DNA of 25,885 bases from Faucicola sp032089155 (GCA_032089155.1 DAMDEV010000017.1:1-25885); one strand, 5' to 3'; shown: positions 1-7,736, counted from the stretch's first letter. Program-made: numbers and translations. Notes: a model not told the origin generated them from the sequence alone.

Positions 1-1
1 G

Positions 2-460
2 CGGTTGGATACAGACTTCTTGCAAAAAGCCAGTCAATTATTGGATAAAAAATCCTTGAAAGTAGCCGGCGTGTACATGAACGCTGACCAGCTAAAACCT
101 TGGTTTACAGTGGGTTATCAGCTGTTTAATATAGGTATTTTTGCTAGCCAATTTTTATCGCCAACAGCGGTCGGCGCATGTATTTTTTCCAGTAAATCTG
201 TGCATGAGCAATTGGGTGGGTTTGATGAGTCTATCACCTTGTGTGAAGATTGTGACTATGTCAATCGCGCCAAAAAAATCACCCGCTATCAGATGCTGCC
301 GCTCACCTTTCGCTTTGACCCACGCCGCTTGCAGCAAGATGGCTATTTTAATACGGGCTGGAAATACCTGCATGCCAATTTATATCGTTTTTTTGTTGGC
401 GAAATCCGCGATAACAAAATCCGTTACCAGTTTGGGCATTATCATACCCAAAAAAAATAG
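2..460 (+). CDS. Glycosyltransferase family 2, C-terminal part (5' end outside window)
   Basis: This is the last ~152 residues of a GT-A fold (family 2) glycosyltransferase, which transfers a sugar from a nucleotide-sugar to a glycan or lipid acceptor. The frame is open to the left window edge, so the start lies outside; the TTG near base 5 is only an internal Leu codon. Visible signs are an LDTD stretch that fits the metal-binding DxD motif, then about 80 residues later GGFDES followed by CEDCDY. These match the conserved 'GGFDE...EDxDL' acceptor and catalytic-base region of GT2 enzymes. The stop codon lies inside the left arm of a terminator hairpin, so this is the last gene of its transcript. 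Substrate and pathway cannot be inferred without the upstream part. Confidence 0.8.
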   Translation, partial: RLDTDFLQKASQLLDKKSLKVAGVYMNADQLKPWFTVGYQLFNIGIFASQFLSPTAVGACIFSSKSVHEQLGGFDESITLCEDCDYVNRAKKITRYQMLPLTFRFDPRRLQQDGYFNTGWKYLHANLYRFFVGEIRDNKIRYQFGHYHTQKK

Positions 461-483
461 CGTCGGTGTCAACGCTATTTTTT
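451..483. terminator. Bidirectional rho-independent terminator between convergent genes
   Basis: The arms AAAAAATAGCG and CGCTATTTTTT are perfectly complementary around a 10-base loop. The T-run on one strand and the A-run on the other let it stop both the glycosyltransferase transcript and the convergent enoyl-CoA hydratase transcript. The TAG stop codon of the glycosyltransferase is part of the stem. Confidence 0.85.
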
Positions 484-512
484 GCAGGGTTTTTAGGAGC
501 TTGCCCTATACT

Positions 513-1334
513 TTATCGCCCTTTAAACTCAGCAGGACGCTTTTGCATAAAGGCGGTAATCCCTTCTTTAAAGTCTTCACTGGTTGCCATTTGCATTTGG
601 TAAATTACCTCTTGGTCTAGCGCGATATCTAGTCCTGCAAATGCCACTTGATTAATCGATTGCTTCATTGCCGCCAGTGCTAGGGTTGGCAAGCTCGTGA
701 GGCGGTCGGTCAGTTTTTTCACTGCCGCATCAAGCGCATCTTGGCTCACCAGCGCATTCACCAGTCCCAAATCTTCTGCTTTTTGCGCGGTGATTTGCTC
801 ACCCAACATCACAAGCTCAGTGGTTTTGGCGGAACCAATCAACTGAGATAACAGATAAATACCACCACCATCAGGCACTAGCCCGATATTGACGAAGGCT
901 TGTAAAAATTTAGCATTGTCGCTGGCGACGCGAAAATCACACGCTAACGCGATATTCATGCCTGCGCCCGCACACGCGCCATTGATACGCGCGATAATCG
1001 GCTTGCTGATTTTGCGGATACGGCGCGTAATATCCGCAATCCCAATGGTCAGACTATGCGACATTTTCAGTAGGTTTTCGCGGTTATCTGCGCCGGATAG
1101 CATTTCGCGAATATCACCACCGCTAGAAAATCCCTTACCCGCGCCTGTGATGACAATCACTTTGGCGGCTGTGTCGTATTGTGCGTAATCAAGGGCTTGA
1201 TAAAGCTCGGATTTCATTACGCTATTGAGCGCATTGAGTGATGCTGGATCATTGAGGGTAATCGTCGCAACACTATCTGCAACATCATACGTGACTTTTT
1301 GAAAGGTGGGTTGTTGTGTTTGGGTTGCCGTCAT
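513..1334 (-). CDS. Enoyl-CoA hydratase/isomerase (crotonase family, PaaG-like)
   Basis: A 273-residue cytoplasmic crotonase-fold protein acting on acyl-CoA thioesters. The two oxyanion-hole segments are clear: GKGFSSGGD at about residues 66-74 and GACAGAGMN at about 119-127. At the position of the second active-site segment it has LVPDGGG with Asp155. That is the arrangement of PaaG-type isomerases (IPDSGG) rather than of classical crotonases, which use a Glu here, so double-bond isomerisation or a ring-opening or ring-forming reaction is possible as well as hydration. ATG is preceded by AAGGA at normal spacing. No other phenylacetate or beta-oxidation genes are nearby, so the physiological substrate is open. 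It seems monocistronic, ending at the shared terminator at 451-483. Confidence 0.88.
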   Translation of the reverse strand: MTATQTQQPTFQKVTYDVADSVATITLNDPASLNALNSVMKSELYQALDYAQYDTAAKVIVITGAGKGFSSGGDIREMLSGADNRENLLKMSHSLTIGIADITRRIRKISKPIIARINGACAGAGMNIALACDFRVASDNAKFLQAFVNIGLVPDGGGIYLLSQLIGSAKTTELVMLGEQITAQKAEDLGLVNALVSQDALDAAVKKLTDRLTSLPTLALAAMKQSINQVAFAGLDIALDQEVIYQMQMATSEDFKEGITAFMQKRPAEFKGR

Positions 1335-1345
1335 GGGTCATCCTT

Positions 1346-1374
1346 ATACCAAAAAAATAAATACCAAAAAAATA
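1346..1374. repeat. Two direct copies of a 14-bp A-rich sequence upstream of the crotonase gene
   Basis: ATACCAAAAAAATA occurs at 1346-1359 and again at 1361-1374, a period of 15 bases. The copies lie a few bases upstream of the ribosome-binding site of the minus-strand enoyl-CoA hydratase gene, so they fall in its 5' leader or promoter. No function is known to me. Confidence 0.7.
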
Positions 1375-1484
1375 GATAAAATGAACCACTTCATCTTACC
1401 GAAATTATTTTTTTTTGGGAAATAAAACGCGACTTGTAAGGTCAACAATCCAAACCCAACCACAAAATTTTTACAATTTTCAAA

Positions 1485-1504
1485 ATTTCTGTATTGACAG
1501 AAAT
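1485..1504. promoter_or_regulatory. Perfect inverted repeat, candidate operator of the GbsR-type regulator
   Basis: The arms ATTTCTGT (1485-1492) and ACAGAAAT (1497-1504) are exact reverse complements around ATTG. The right half contains TTGACA (1494-1499), a consensus -35 hexamer, although no good -10 follows at 17 bases. Lying 65 bases upstream of a winged-helix regulator gene, it would suit autoregulation. This is inference from position and symmetry. Confidence 0.5.
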
Positions 1505-1569
1505 ATATAAAAAGCTCAAACTAATTAAAAATTGATTTATATCCATTGACTTACACACAGGGCTAAAAA

Positions 1570-2088
1570 GTGCAACTCACACCAACCATGGAAAAATTTG
1601 TCTTACACTGGGGCGAAATGGGCAATAAATGGGGCGTAAACCGTACCGTTGCCCAGATTCATGCCTTGTTATTTTTGGCAGGCAAGCCGATGAATGCCGA
1701 AGAAATCCAAGAGACCTTAGGCGTAGCGCGTTCAAACGTGAGCAATAGTATCAAGGAATTGCAAAGCTTAAATCTGGTACAAACGGTACATACGCTCGGT
1801 GATAGGCGAGATTATTTCACCACGGGTACGGATGTGTGGGAATTGGCTAAGGTGATTGTCGAAGAACGTTATCGCCGAGAGCTTGCGCCGACGGTTGGAT
1901 TCTTGGCGGATTTAATCAATGAGCCAGAATTTGCCACAGAAAGCAAAGACGTACAGCAACGTATCAAAGACACCCACCAATTTGTCGATACGCTGACGAG
2001 TTGGGCGAACGAGATGCTAAAACTTTCGTCCACTACGCTCAATCGTATCTTAAAGCTTGGGGCGACGATTCAGAAGTTTTTGAAATGA
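1570..2088 (+). CDS. GbsR/MarR family transcriptional regulator
   Basis: A 172-residue DNA-binding protein of the GbsR branch (COG1510) of the MarR superfamily. Residues ~8-25 (KFVLHWGEMGNKWGVNRTVA) match the family's N-terminal signature. The winged helix follows: a helix-turn-helix around AEEIQETLGVARSNVSNSIKEL (~40-62), with a wing ending in GDRRDYF (~79-85). The rest is helical and probably forms the dimer interface. GTG is the only sensible start, because it opens just before the conserved N-terminus; the ribosome-binding site is weak. GbsR itself senses choline and represses glycine betaine synthesis, but no betaine genes are here, so the ligand is unknown. A perfect inverted repeat just upstream may be its own operator. 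The gene ends 12 bases before the next ORF. Confidence 0.85.
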   Translation: MQLTPTMEKFVLHWGEMGNKWGVNRTVAQIHALLFLAGKPMNAEEIQETLGVARSNVSNSIKELQSLNLVQTVHTLGDRRDYFTTGTDVWELAKVIVEERYRRELAPTVGFLADLINEPEFATESKDVQQRIKDTHQFVDTLTSWANEMLKLSSTTLNRILKLGATIQKFLK

Positions 2089-2100
2089 TGGATTGGGATA

Positions 2101-2565
2101 ATGACTGCAAAATATCCGACTGGCAAAGTTTTAACCTATTATGCTCTATTTGGCGGTGGGATTGGCGGTATGATACATTTGATTGGTGTAATGCTTTTTC
2201 CAATGAACGAGACAATTAGCCGCCATAGCTGGCAACACGTTGGACTCAATAACTTTTTTCTGGCTATGTTAGGCGCCATAGCGTTTGGCACTTTATTTGG
2301 ATTTATTCCTTCAATAGTAACGAGCATTATCATAGTTTTGAGAAAAATAGTACTTTCTAGCGTTTGGCAATATTTTAGATTATTTCTCATTGGCTGTTTT
2401 GTGAAATTTTTTATTTTTGTAATCGCCTTTCATGATATTAATAGATTATTTACTTCTAATACGCTAGTAACATGGTTAGGTATCCAGTTGTTTAACGGCA
2501 GACTTGCAATAGTTGGCGGTTTAAGTAGTGTAATCGTTGGCAAATTGGTTTTACCAAAAAGCTAA
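2101..2565 (+). CDS. Small integral membrane protein, unknown function
   Basis: A 154-residue hydrophobic protein that I do not recognise. It shows about four likely membrane helices: ~10-32 (glycine-rich, with GGGIGGMIHLIG), ~50-80, ~90-110 and ~125-150. The loops between them are short. It starts 12 bases after the regulator stop codon, so the two are probably co-transcribed and the regulator may control it or sense something linked to it. Its codon use is a little more A/T-rich than that of neighbouring enzymes. No signal peptide, catalytic motif or known domain is evident. Confidence 0.6.
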   Translation: MTAKYPTGKVLTYYALFGGGIGGMIHLIGVMLFPMNETISRHSWQHVGLNNFFLAMLGAIAFGTLFGFIPSIVTSIIIVLRKIVLSSVWQYFRLFLIGCFVKFFIFVIAFHDINRLFTSNTLVTWLGIQLFNGRLAIVGGLSSVIVGKLVLPKS

Positions 2566-2610
2566 AAATTTTACCTATAAATTTCAGTTTTGACAGAAAA
2601 AAGGAAAGAA

Positions 2611-3561
2611 ATGATGAACATACTTATCACAGGCGGTTCAGGATTTTTAGGCACAGCGTTAACACAATCGTTAAAAAGCCATGGCGTAAAAGGTGACACT
2701 GCGTCAGTCACTTGGGTATCTCGTTCTGTAGAAAAAGAGAAAACCAAAAATATCGCAGACGACGTTATTAGCTATGACGATCTTGCCAGCACCGATCAGA
2801 CGTATGATGTCATCATCAATCTGGCGGGTGCGGGTATTGCCGACAGCCGTTGGACGGATGCACGTAAGCAAGAATTGTTTGATAGTCGCCTAAAACCCAC
2901 ACAAGCGGTAATTGATTATATTGAGCGAATCGGCAACAAACCAAAACTATTAATTAGCGGCTCAGCCATCGGTTGGTACGGTATCCAAAAGGAAAACGAC
3001 CCAACCGCGCTTGATGAAACCAGCCCCATGACAAAAACCGACTTCGCTCACGAAATTTGTCAGGCATGGGAGCAGCTAGCTTTGACTGCCCAAGATACTG
3101 CAACAAATGCCGTAACAGACGCTGTGCCAGTTGCGATTGTGCGCACAGGGGTGGTGATTGCGCCCGAGGGGGGTATGGTTGGACGACTGATTACCCCATT
3201 TAAAATGGGCACAGGTGGTAAGCTTGGCAATGGTCAGCAAATCATGAGCTGGATTAGCCGTAGTGATTGGGTGCGTGCGGTGATTTTTATCATTGAACAA
3301 AACCTGACTCACACCCTGCCCACTCAGCAAATTTATAATTTGACCAATCCAACGCCTATTAGCAATGCTGCATTTACCGATGCGATGGGCACTTGGTTGC
3401 ACCGCCCTACCCTGATGACCCTACCCTCTTTTGTGGTCAAGACCATGTTTGGTGAAATGTCGACGTTACTGTTGGATGGGCAGCGCGTTGTGCCCACAGC
3501 GTTACTGGATCAAGGTTTTGAATTTAACGACTTGACCGTATTAGATGCCCTAAAAAGCTAA
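2611..3561 (+). CDS. TIGR01777 family epimerase / SDR oxidoreductase (YfcH-like)
   Basis: A ~316-residue protein of the extended/atypical SDR family typified by E. coli YfcH. The N-terminus holds the Rossmann dinucleotide loop ILITGGSGFLG. Further family landmarks are VIINLAGAGIADSRW (~70-85), LISGSAIGWYG (~118-128), VRTGVVI and GKLGNGQQIMSWISRSDWVRA (~205-226). A C-terminal DUF1731-like segment follows, containing ALLDQGFEF. The start is placed at ATG 2611 because AAGGA lies just upstream; ATG 2614 is equally possible, and an in-frame TTG at 2590 lacks a ribosome-binding site. Members bind NADP, but their reaction is generally undefined. It lies 18 bases upstream of the DCC-family gene, suggesting one transcript. 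Confidence 0.87.
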   Translation: MMNILITGGSGFLGTALTQSLKSHGVKGDTASVTWVSRSVEKEKTKNIADDVISYDDLASTDQTYDVIINLAGAGIADSRWTDARKQELFDSRLKPTQAVIDYIERIGNKPKLLISGSAIGWYGIQKENDPTALDETSPMTKTDFAHEICQAWEQLALTAQDTATNAVTDAVPVAIVRTGVVIAPEGGMVGRLITPFKMGTGGKLGNGQQIMSWISRSDWVRAVIFIIEQNLTHTLPTQQIYNLTNPTPISNAAFTDAMGTWLHRPTLMTLPSFVVKTMFGEMSTLLLDGQRVVPTALLDQGFEFNDLTVLDALKS

Positions 3562-3579
3562 TCTTCGGAGACTGTTAAT

Positions 3580-3983
3580 ATGATTACCATGTACTATGAT
3601 GATACCTGCCCTGTATGCCGTACCGAAGCCTTGCATATGGTAGAAAAAAACCTGACGCCATTCGCATCATGGCGATTGATGACGCACGGGATGAACTTGC
3701 CAAATTTGGTATTAGCGAAGATGAGGCGATGACTTATCTGTGTGTGCAAGATAAACAAGGGAACATGCAAAAAGGCATGGATGCTGTACGACTGCTATAC
3801 AAAACCGCACAACTACCATTTGCAACCGTGTTTGAATGGCCTGTAGTGAAACAAGCCAGTGATATGATTTACCCTATTTTTGCGCGACATCGCAACCGTG
3901 TACCCAACTGGATGACCCAACTTGCCTATGGTAAAGTCGCTGAAGACTGCAAAAACGGTATGTGTAGAACTCGAGGCAAATAA
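3580..3983 (+). pseudogene. DCC family thiol-disulfide oxidoreductase (DUF393), split by a -1 frameshift
   Basis: The true start is ATG 3580, with GGAG 9 bases upstream. The first frame gives MITMYYDDTCPVCRTEA, the classic DUF393 opening with its CPVC thioredoxin-like motif (D-x-C-P-x-C). It then leaves the family at a run of seven A (3644-3650) and stops at 3732 after 50 codons. In the -1 frame the family resemblance resumes at once: DAIRIMAIDDA, then GMDAVRLLY and IYPIFARHRNRV, ending at 3983. Rejoining the frames gives ~134 residues, the normal size for the family. So one A appears missing, or the ribosome slips at A AAA AAC (3645-3651), a canonical -1 slippery heptamer. A real mutation, a sequencing error and programmed slippage cannot be separated from sequence alone. 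An in-frame ATG at 3615 would lose the CxxC motif and is not a credible start. Confidence 0.8.
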
Positions 3984-4042
3984 ATGCCGTTTGGTTTCAA
4001 TAGTGGTATGTATGCTCAATGATTCATCTATCCTCAACGATT

Positions 4043-4057
4043 TATCCATCATGGATA
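4043..4057. promoter_or_regulatory. Perfect palindrome, candidate protein-binding site
   Basis: TATCCAT and ATGGATA flank a single central C. The one-base centre makes an RNA hairpin unlikely, so a dimeric DNA-binding protein site is the more natural reading. No regulator is assigned. Confidence 0.35.
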
Positions 4058-4092
4058 GTTTGATAATTTTTAGTGGTCATTGGGTGTTACAG

Positions 4093-4124
4093 TCATGATT
4101 AGGTGCAATCATGATTAGGTACAA
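4093..4124. repeat. 16-bp tandem duplication, two copies
   Basis: TCATGATTAGGTGCAA (4093-4108) is followed directly by TCATGATTAGGTACAA (4109-4124), with one mismatch. A partial third start (TGATTA) follows. It lies ~355 bases upstream of the DUF485 start, within the presumed regulatory region. Confidence 0.85.
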
Positions 4125-4478
4125 TGATTATTAGTCACGATTATGAGTATCAAGTTATGTCTAATAATAATTTTGAGTGCTTTGTTTGATAGGGTCGTCA
4201 CTAATTTTCAACTAACACGCTACAATTTTTTTACAGTTTGAGAAAAAATAGCTAGATTTTTTAACAATTTTCATTTAATAATAGCAACTAATCAGGAAGA
4301 TGAGATTGTTTGTATCATTTAAGACAATCTATCACGTTTAGCATAGCGGACTTGCTTCATCAGATTTTTGTCTATTGTTATTGTCACCCAATCGCTATCT
4401 TCCTTGTCGGTTTTGACACTGATTGTTGAATCAATCATCAATGAGTTGTCTTTTCATTCATTTACAAGGAGCGTTACT

Positions 4479-4799
4479 ATGGATGATGCACAAATTCAGC
4501 GAATTATTAATCATTCTGAATTCCAAAGCATGGCAAAGAAAAAAACAAGCCTAGGGCTTATTTTTTCTATTATTACCTTAATTGTGTGGTTTGGTTATCT
4601 GTTACTCGTGGGTTTTGATCCTGAAATGTTTGCTGCACCACTGTCAGCAGGCTCGACTGTCCCTGTTGGCTTTTACATTGTTGTTGCCATTATGATTTTT
4701 GTACCACTCATCACTTGGATATATGTCAGTAAAGCAAACGGTGAATTTGACACGATGACTCGTAAAGTCATCGATGATATCAACAGTGGTAAAGTATAA
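4479..4799 (+). CDS. DUF485 family membrane protein (YjcH-like), partner of acetate permease
   Basis: A 106-residue inner-membrane protein with two transmembrane helices (~25-45 and ~62-85) separated by a short loop. The N-terminal motif HSEFQSMAKKKTSL resembles the DUF485 signature (F..L...K). ATG 4479 is chosen because AAGGAG sits 7 bases upstream; in-frame codons further upstream have no ribosome-binding site and give an unrelated extension. DUF485 genes almost always precede actP, and this one does, 100 bases ahead. The family is thought to assist or modulate the symporter, but no precise role is established. Confidence 0.88.
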   Translation: MDDAQIQRIINHSEFQSMAKKKTSLGLIFSIITLIVWFGYLLLVGFDPEMFAAPLSAGSTVPVGFYIVVAIMIFVPLITWIYVSKANGEFDTMTRKVIDDINSGKV

Positions 4800-4824
4800 C
4801 CCCACAGGGATTGTGTTGGGTTTT
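4798..4824 (+). terminator. Weak stem-loop with short T-run between DUF485 gene and actP (possible attenuator)
   Basis: AACCC plus CACA pair with TGTG plus GGGTT (two-base bulge) around a GGGAT loop, followed by TTTT. It overlaps the DUF485 stop codon. It could partially terminate or stabilise the upstream message, giving unequal expression of the two genes. It is weak by free-energy intuition. Confidence 0.35.
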
Positions 4825-4899
4825 CAATTGTAAAATTGTGGTGCTGATAATAATTTTGACATCAGTTCTAACATCAGTTTTGACACCATGGAGGGTGGC

Positions 4900-6639
4900 A
4901 TGTTACAACAACATTATAACAGCGTGACTGTTAAAGGCTTGGGCAAGCGTATCGGCAAGGTTTCAACTGCCGCAAGCTTGACGCTAATGGGTCTGATGGC
5001 ACAGATGCCAGCATGGGCAGCTGGCGCCCTTGAAGGCGAAGTAAAAAAACAACCGCTGAATATCTCAGCCATTATTATGTTCTTGATTTTTGTTTTGGCA
5101 ACACTCGGTATTACTTACTGGGCGTCAAAACAAAACAAAACTGCTAGCGACTTTTATACCGCGGGCGGCGGTATCTCAGGTACCAAAAACGGGATCGCCA
5201 TTGCCGGGGACTATATGTCAGCGGTAACCTTTTTGGGGTTATCGAGTATGGTTTTTACCGTCGGTTATGATGGCATGATTTATACGCTAGCCTTCTTGAT
5301 TGGCTGGCCAATTATTTTATTCTTAATCGCTGAGCGGCTACGTAACTTGGGTAAATTTACCTTCGCAGATGTGGCATCTTATCGTTTTTCCCAAACCCCC
5401 GTACGTATTTTTGCTGCATCCGGTACGTTGGTCGTCGTTGCACTATACTTGGTTGCGCAGATGGTTGGTGCGGGTAAATTGGTTCAATTATTATTTGGAT
5501 TAGATTATATTTACGCAGTTATCATCGTTGGTATATTAATGATGGTTTACGTATTGTTTGGGGGTATGCTAGCCACCACTTGGGTGCAGATTATCAAAGC
5601 TATTTTATTGATGTCAGGTGCGACTTTCATGGCATTTATGGTCATGAAGCATGTTGGCTTTAGTTTTGAAAATTTATTCAAGTCAGCCGTCTCTGCCCAT
5701 AGCAAACACGAATCAATTTTGTCGCCTGGTAAATTGGTGAATAATCCCATTGAATCTATCTCATTAGGTTTGGGTCTATTGTTTGGTACAGCAGGTTTAC
5801 CCCACGTATTGATGCGTTTCTTTACGGTGCCAGATGCCAAAGCTGCGCGTAAATCTGTGTTAGTGGCTGCAAGTTGTATTTCATACGTGTTTTTTATGAT
5901 TATTTTGATTGGTTTGGGTGCGATTGTTATCCTAGCTGAACATCCAGATTATTTTACGACAGTGGTTAAAGATGGCATAAGCTCACAAGCACTCATCGGT
6001 GGTGCCAACATGGCAGCGATTCACTTGTCCCATGCCGTGGGTGGTAATTTATTCTTAGGCTTTATCTCGGCGGTTGCTTTTGCGACTATTTTAGCGGTTG
6101 TGGCAGGTCTGACCTTATCAGGCGCCTCAGCGGTTAGCCATGACTTGTATGCTAGTGTTATCAGAAAAGGTCAAGCGAGACCTGAAGAAGAGATGCGTGC
6201 ATCAAAAATTACCGTGGTTGCGTTAAGTTTATTGTCAATCGTGACCGGTATTATCTTTGAAAACCAAAACCTTGCGTTCATTGCAAGTTTGGTATTTGCG
6301 GTCGCGGCATCGGCTAACTTCCCGATTCTTTTCTTAGCGATGTTCTGGCGTGGTCTAACCACTCGTGGTGCGGTCATCGGTGGGTTTGCAGGCTTAGCAG
6401 TCGCAGTGTTACTGATTATCTTAGGACCTGCGGTTTGGGTAGATATCATGAAACACGAATCACCGGCTTTCCCATACAAAAACGTGGCGTTATTTAGTAT
6501 GCCTGTGACCTTCATTCTAGCGTGGATCGCCTCTATCACTGACAACTCACCACGCGCTGAGTTAGATAGAAAAGGCTTTGATGCACAGTATGTACGTTCA
6601 TTAACCGGTATCGGTGCGTCAGGTGCATCTGACCACTAA
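4900..6639 (+). CDS. actP: Cation/acetate symporter ActP
   Basis: A ~579-residue member of the sodium:solute symporter family (SSF), importing acetate and similar short monocarboxylates with a cation. Segments typical of ActP are TASDFYTAGGGISGTKNGIAIAGDYMSA after the first membrane helix, GLPHVLMRFFTVPDAKAARKS in the middle, and AGLTLSGASAVSHDLYA. About 13 transmembrane helices are expected and visible, plus an N-terminal segment ending MPAWAAG that may be a cleaved or uncleaved leader. The start is set at ATG 4900 because GGAGGG (4890-4895) precedes it; ATG 4888 overlaps that ribosome-binding site and has none of its own. It is slightly longer than E. coli ActP (~549). Acetyl-CoA synthetase is not adjacent. 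Confidence 0.93.
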   Translation: MLQQHYNSVTVKGLGKRIGKVSTAASLTLMGLMAQMPAWAAGALEGEVKKQPLNISAIIMFLIFVLATLGITYWASKQNKTASDFYTAGGGISGTKNGIAIAGDYMSAVTFLGLSSMVFTVGYDGMIYTLAFLIGWPIILFLIAERLRNLGKFTFADVASYRFSQTPVRIFAASGTLVVVALYLVAQMVGAGKLVQLLFGLDYIYAVIIVGILMMVYVLFGGMLATTWVQIIKAILLMSGATFMAFMVMKHVGFSFENLFKSAVSAHSKHESILSPGKLVNNPIESISLGLGLLFGTAGLPHVLMRFFTVPDAKAARKSVLVAASCISYVFFMIILIGLGAIVILAEHPDYFTTVVKDGISSQALIGGANMAAIHLSHAVGGNLFLGFISAVAFATILAVVAGLTLSGASAVSHDLYASVIRKGQARPEEEMRASKITVVALSLLSIVTGIIFENQNLAFIASLVFAVAASANFPILFLAMFWRGLTTRGAVIGGFAGLAVAVLLIILGPAVWVDIMKHESPAFPYKNVALFSMPVTFILAWIASITDNSPRAELDRKGFDAQYVRSLTGIGASGASDH

Positions 6640-6652
6640 TCCAATATTCAAT

Positions 6653-6687
6653 AAAAAATGCCGCTTACCATAAGCGGTATTTTTTTA
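6653..6687. terminator. Terminator after actP, shared with the convergent 5'-nucleotidase gene
   Basis: ATGCCGCTTA pairs with TAAGCGGTAT (one G-T pair) around CCA. There is a T-run on the plus strand and an A-run before the stem, so it can work in both directions. Confidence 0.88.
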
Positions 6688-6716
6688 TATGGGATTTTTT
6701 ATAAAACCTATGAATT

Positions 6717-7736
6717 TTATCCTTGATGAATCTCAACAAGGTTTTGGCTTGCCGTGGCATCAGCTTGTTTGACATACAATTTTGATTTTGAGCTATAAGG
6801 CACTAGCCCTGAAGGTACTACGCCTTTAGCAGATTCGTAATTATGAATGGAGTCATCGAAGAAAATATGCGGGGCAAAGGTTTGCAGTACATGGCGTTTA
6901 TCCAAGCCACCTAAAAAGAACGCCAAATCCACATTGACGCCCCAATCACGCAATGTCTTAATCGCGCGCAAATCAGCAGGCGCATTGCGCGCGGTCACCA
7001 GTGCAATTTGAATCGGTGGATGTTTGATTTTAGCAGGCAGGCGTTTTTGTAGTTTAGAGAGTTTAATTAAAAAATCCGCATACGGGCCTTTATTCATCGG
7101 CACATCACTCATTTTGGCTTCATAATCATGAAACGCTTTGAGTCCTTGCTGGCGCGACAATAGTTCCCCTGCTTCATCAAATAACACAGCATCGCCATCA
7201 AATGCAATGCGTAGCTGATTGGTATCTAGCTCTTTCATATCAATGGGCGGCGCATCTAAAATCGCGCAGGCACACACGCCTGCATCGGTGACTTGCTGGG
7301 CATCGTCATGATTGGTGGTCAAAAACAAATCCACCTTAAAATCCGCCACATAATCCGCCACCCCTTCGCCTGAGGTAAATGCCGAGCGACTAATAGGTAG
7401 TCCATGACTACGCAGCGCATTTAATACTTGAATACCGGTATCTGGGCTGTTTTTTGACATAATCACCACTTCAACCATGGGCGCAGCTATGCCCTCGCCC
7501 TTGTCGTCGGCTGCACAATAGTGATTGAGATTGAGTAAGGCTTTGATAAGCGGATAACCCGTCCCAGTTTGCAAAGGATCATTTTCACGTTCAATCATAT
7601 AGCTGCGAAATTTATCAATCGCCGTTTCTGGATCTTCGGTTAACGCTTGTTGAAAAAACCGCTCAGACTCTGATAGGTCAAACAATGCCGTGGCAGAGAC
7701 CGCCACAATTAATGTATTGGAAAAATCAACTGACAT
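6717..7736 (-). CDS. 5'-nucleotidase (PF06189 family)
   Basis: A ~339-residue cytoplasmic protein of the 5-nucleotidase family related to cytosolic 5'-nucleotidase I, releasing phosphate from nucleoside monophosphates. Recognisable family stretches are LIVAVSATALFDL near the N-terminus, NPL-type text FRSYMIERENDPLQTGTGYPLIKALL (~40-65), EVVIMSKNSPDTGIQVLNALRSHGLPISR (~100-128), LRIAFDGDAVLFDEAGE (~195), and FFLGGLDKRHVLQTFAPHIFFDDS (~285-310). The last two carry the Asp-rich HAD-like catalytic region. ATG 7736 is preferred over an upstream in-frame codon because AAGGG lies about 8 bases ahead. It is monocistronic and faces the actP terminator. Confidence 0.87.
   Translation of the reverse strand: MSVDFSNTLIVAVSATALFDLSESERFFQQALTEDPETAIDKFRSYMIERENDPLQTGTGYPLIKALLNLNHYCAADDKGEGIAAPMVEVVIMSKNSPDTGIQVLNALRSHGLPISRSAFTSGEGVADYVADFKVDLFLTTNHDDAQQVTDAGVCACAILDAPPIDMKELDTNQLRIAFDGDAVLFDEAGELLSRQQGLKAFHDYEAKMSDVPMNKGPYADFLIKLSKLQKRLPAKIKHPPIQIALVTARNAPADLRAIKTLRDWGVNVDLAFFLGGLDKRHVLQTFAPHIFFDDSIHNYESAKGVVPSGLVPYSSKSKLYVKQADATASQNLVEIHQG

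Larger units (their letters stand above)
3984..4478. other. Long A/T-rich non-coding stretch upstream of the acetate permease genes
   Basis: About 495 bases without a convincing gene. It holds a perfect palindrome at 4043-4057, a 16-bp tandem duplication at 4093-4124, an inverted repeat TGATTG-N6-CAATCA at 4420-4437, and a TTGACA at 4413-4418 without a strong -10 partner. This is probably the control region of the DUF485-actP operon. I see no clear terminator for the preceding operon. Confidence 0.5.

Noticed and set aside
3615..3983. DUF393 read as an intact gene from ATG 3615
   Set aside because: This start lacks the CPVC active site, which is present upstream in another frame with a proper ribosome-binding site.
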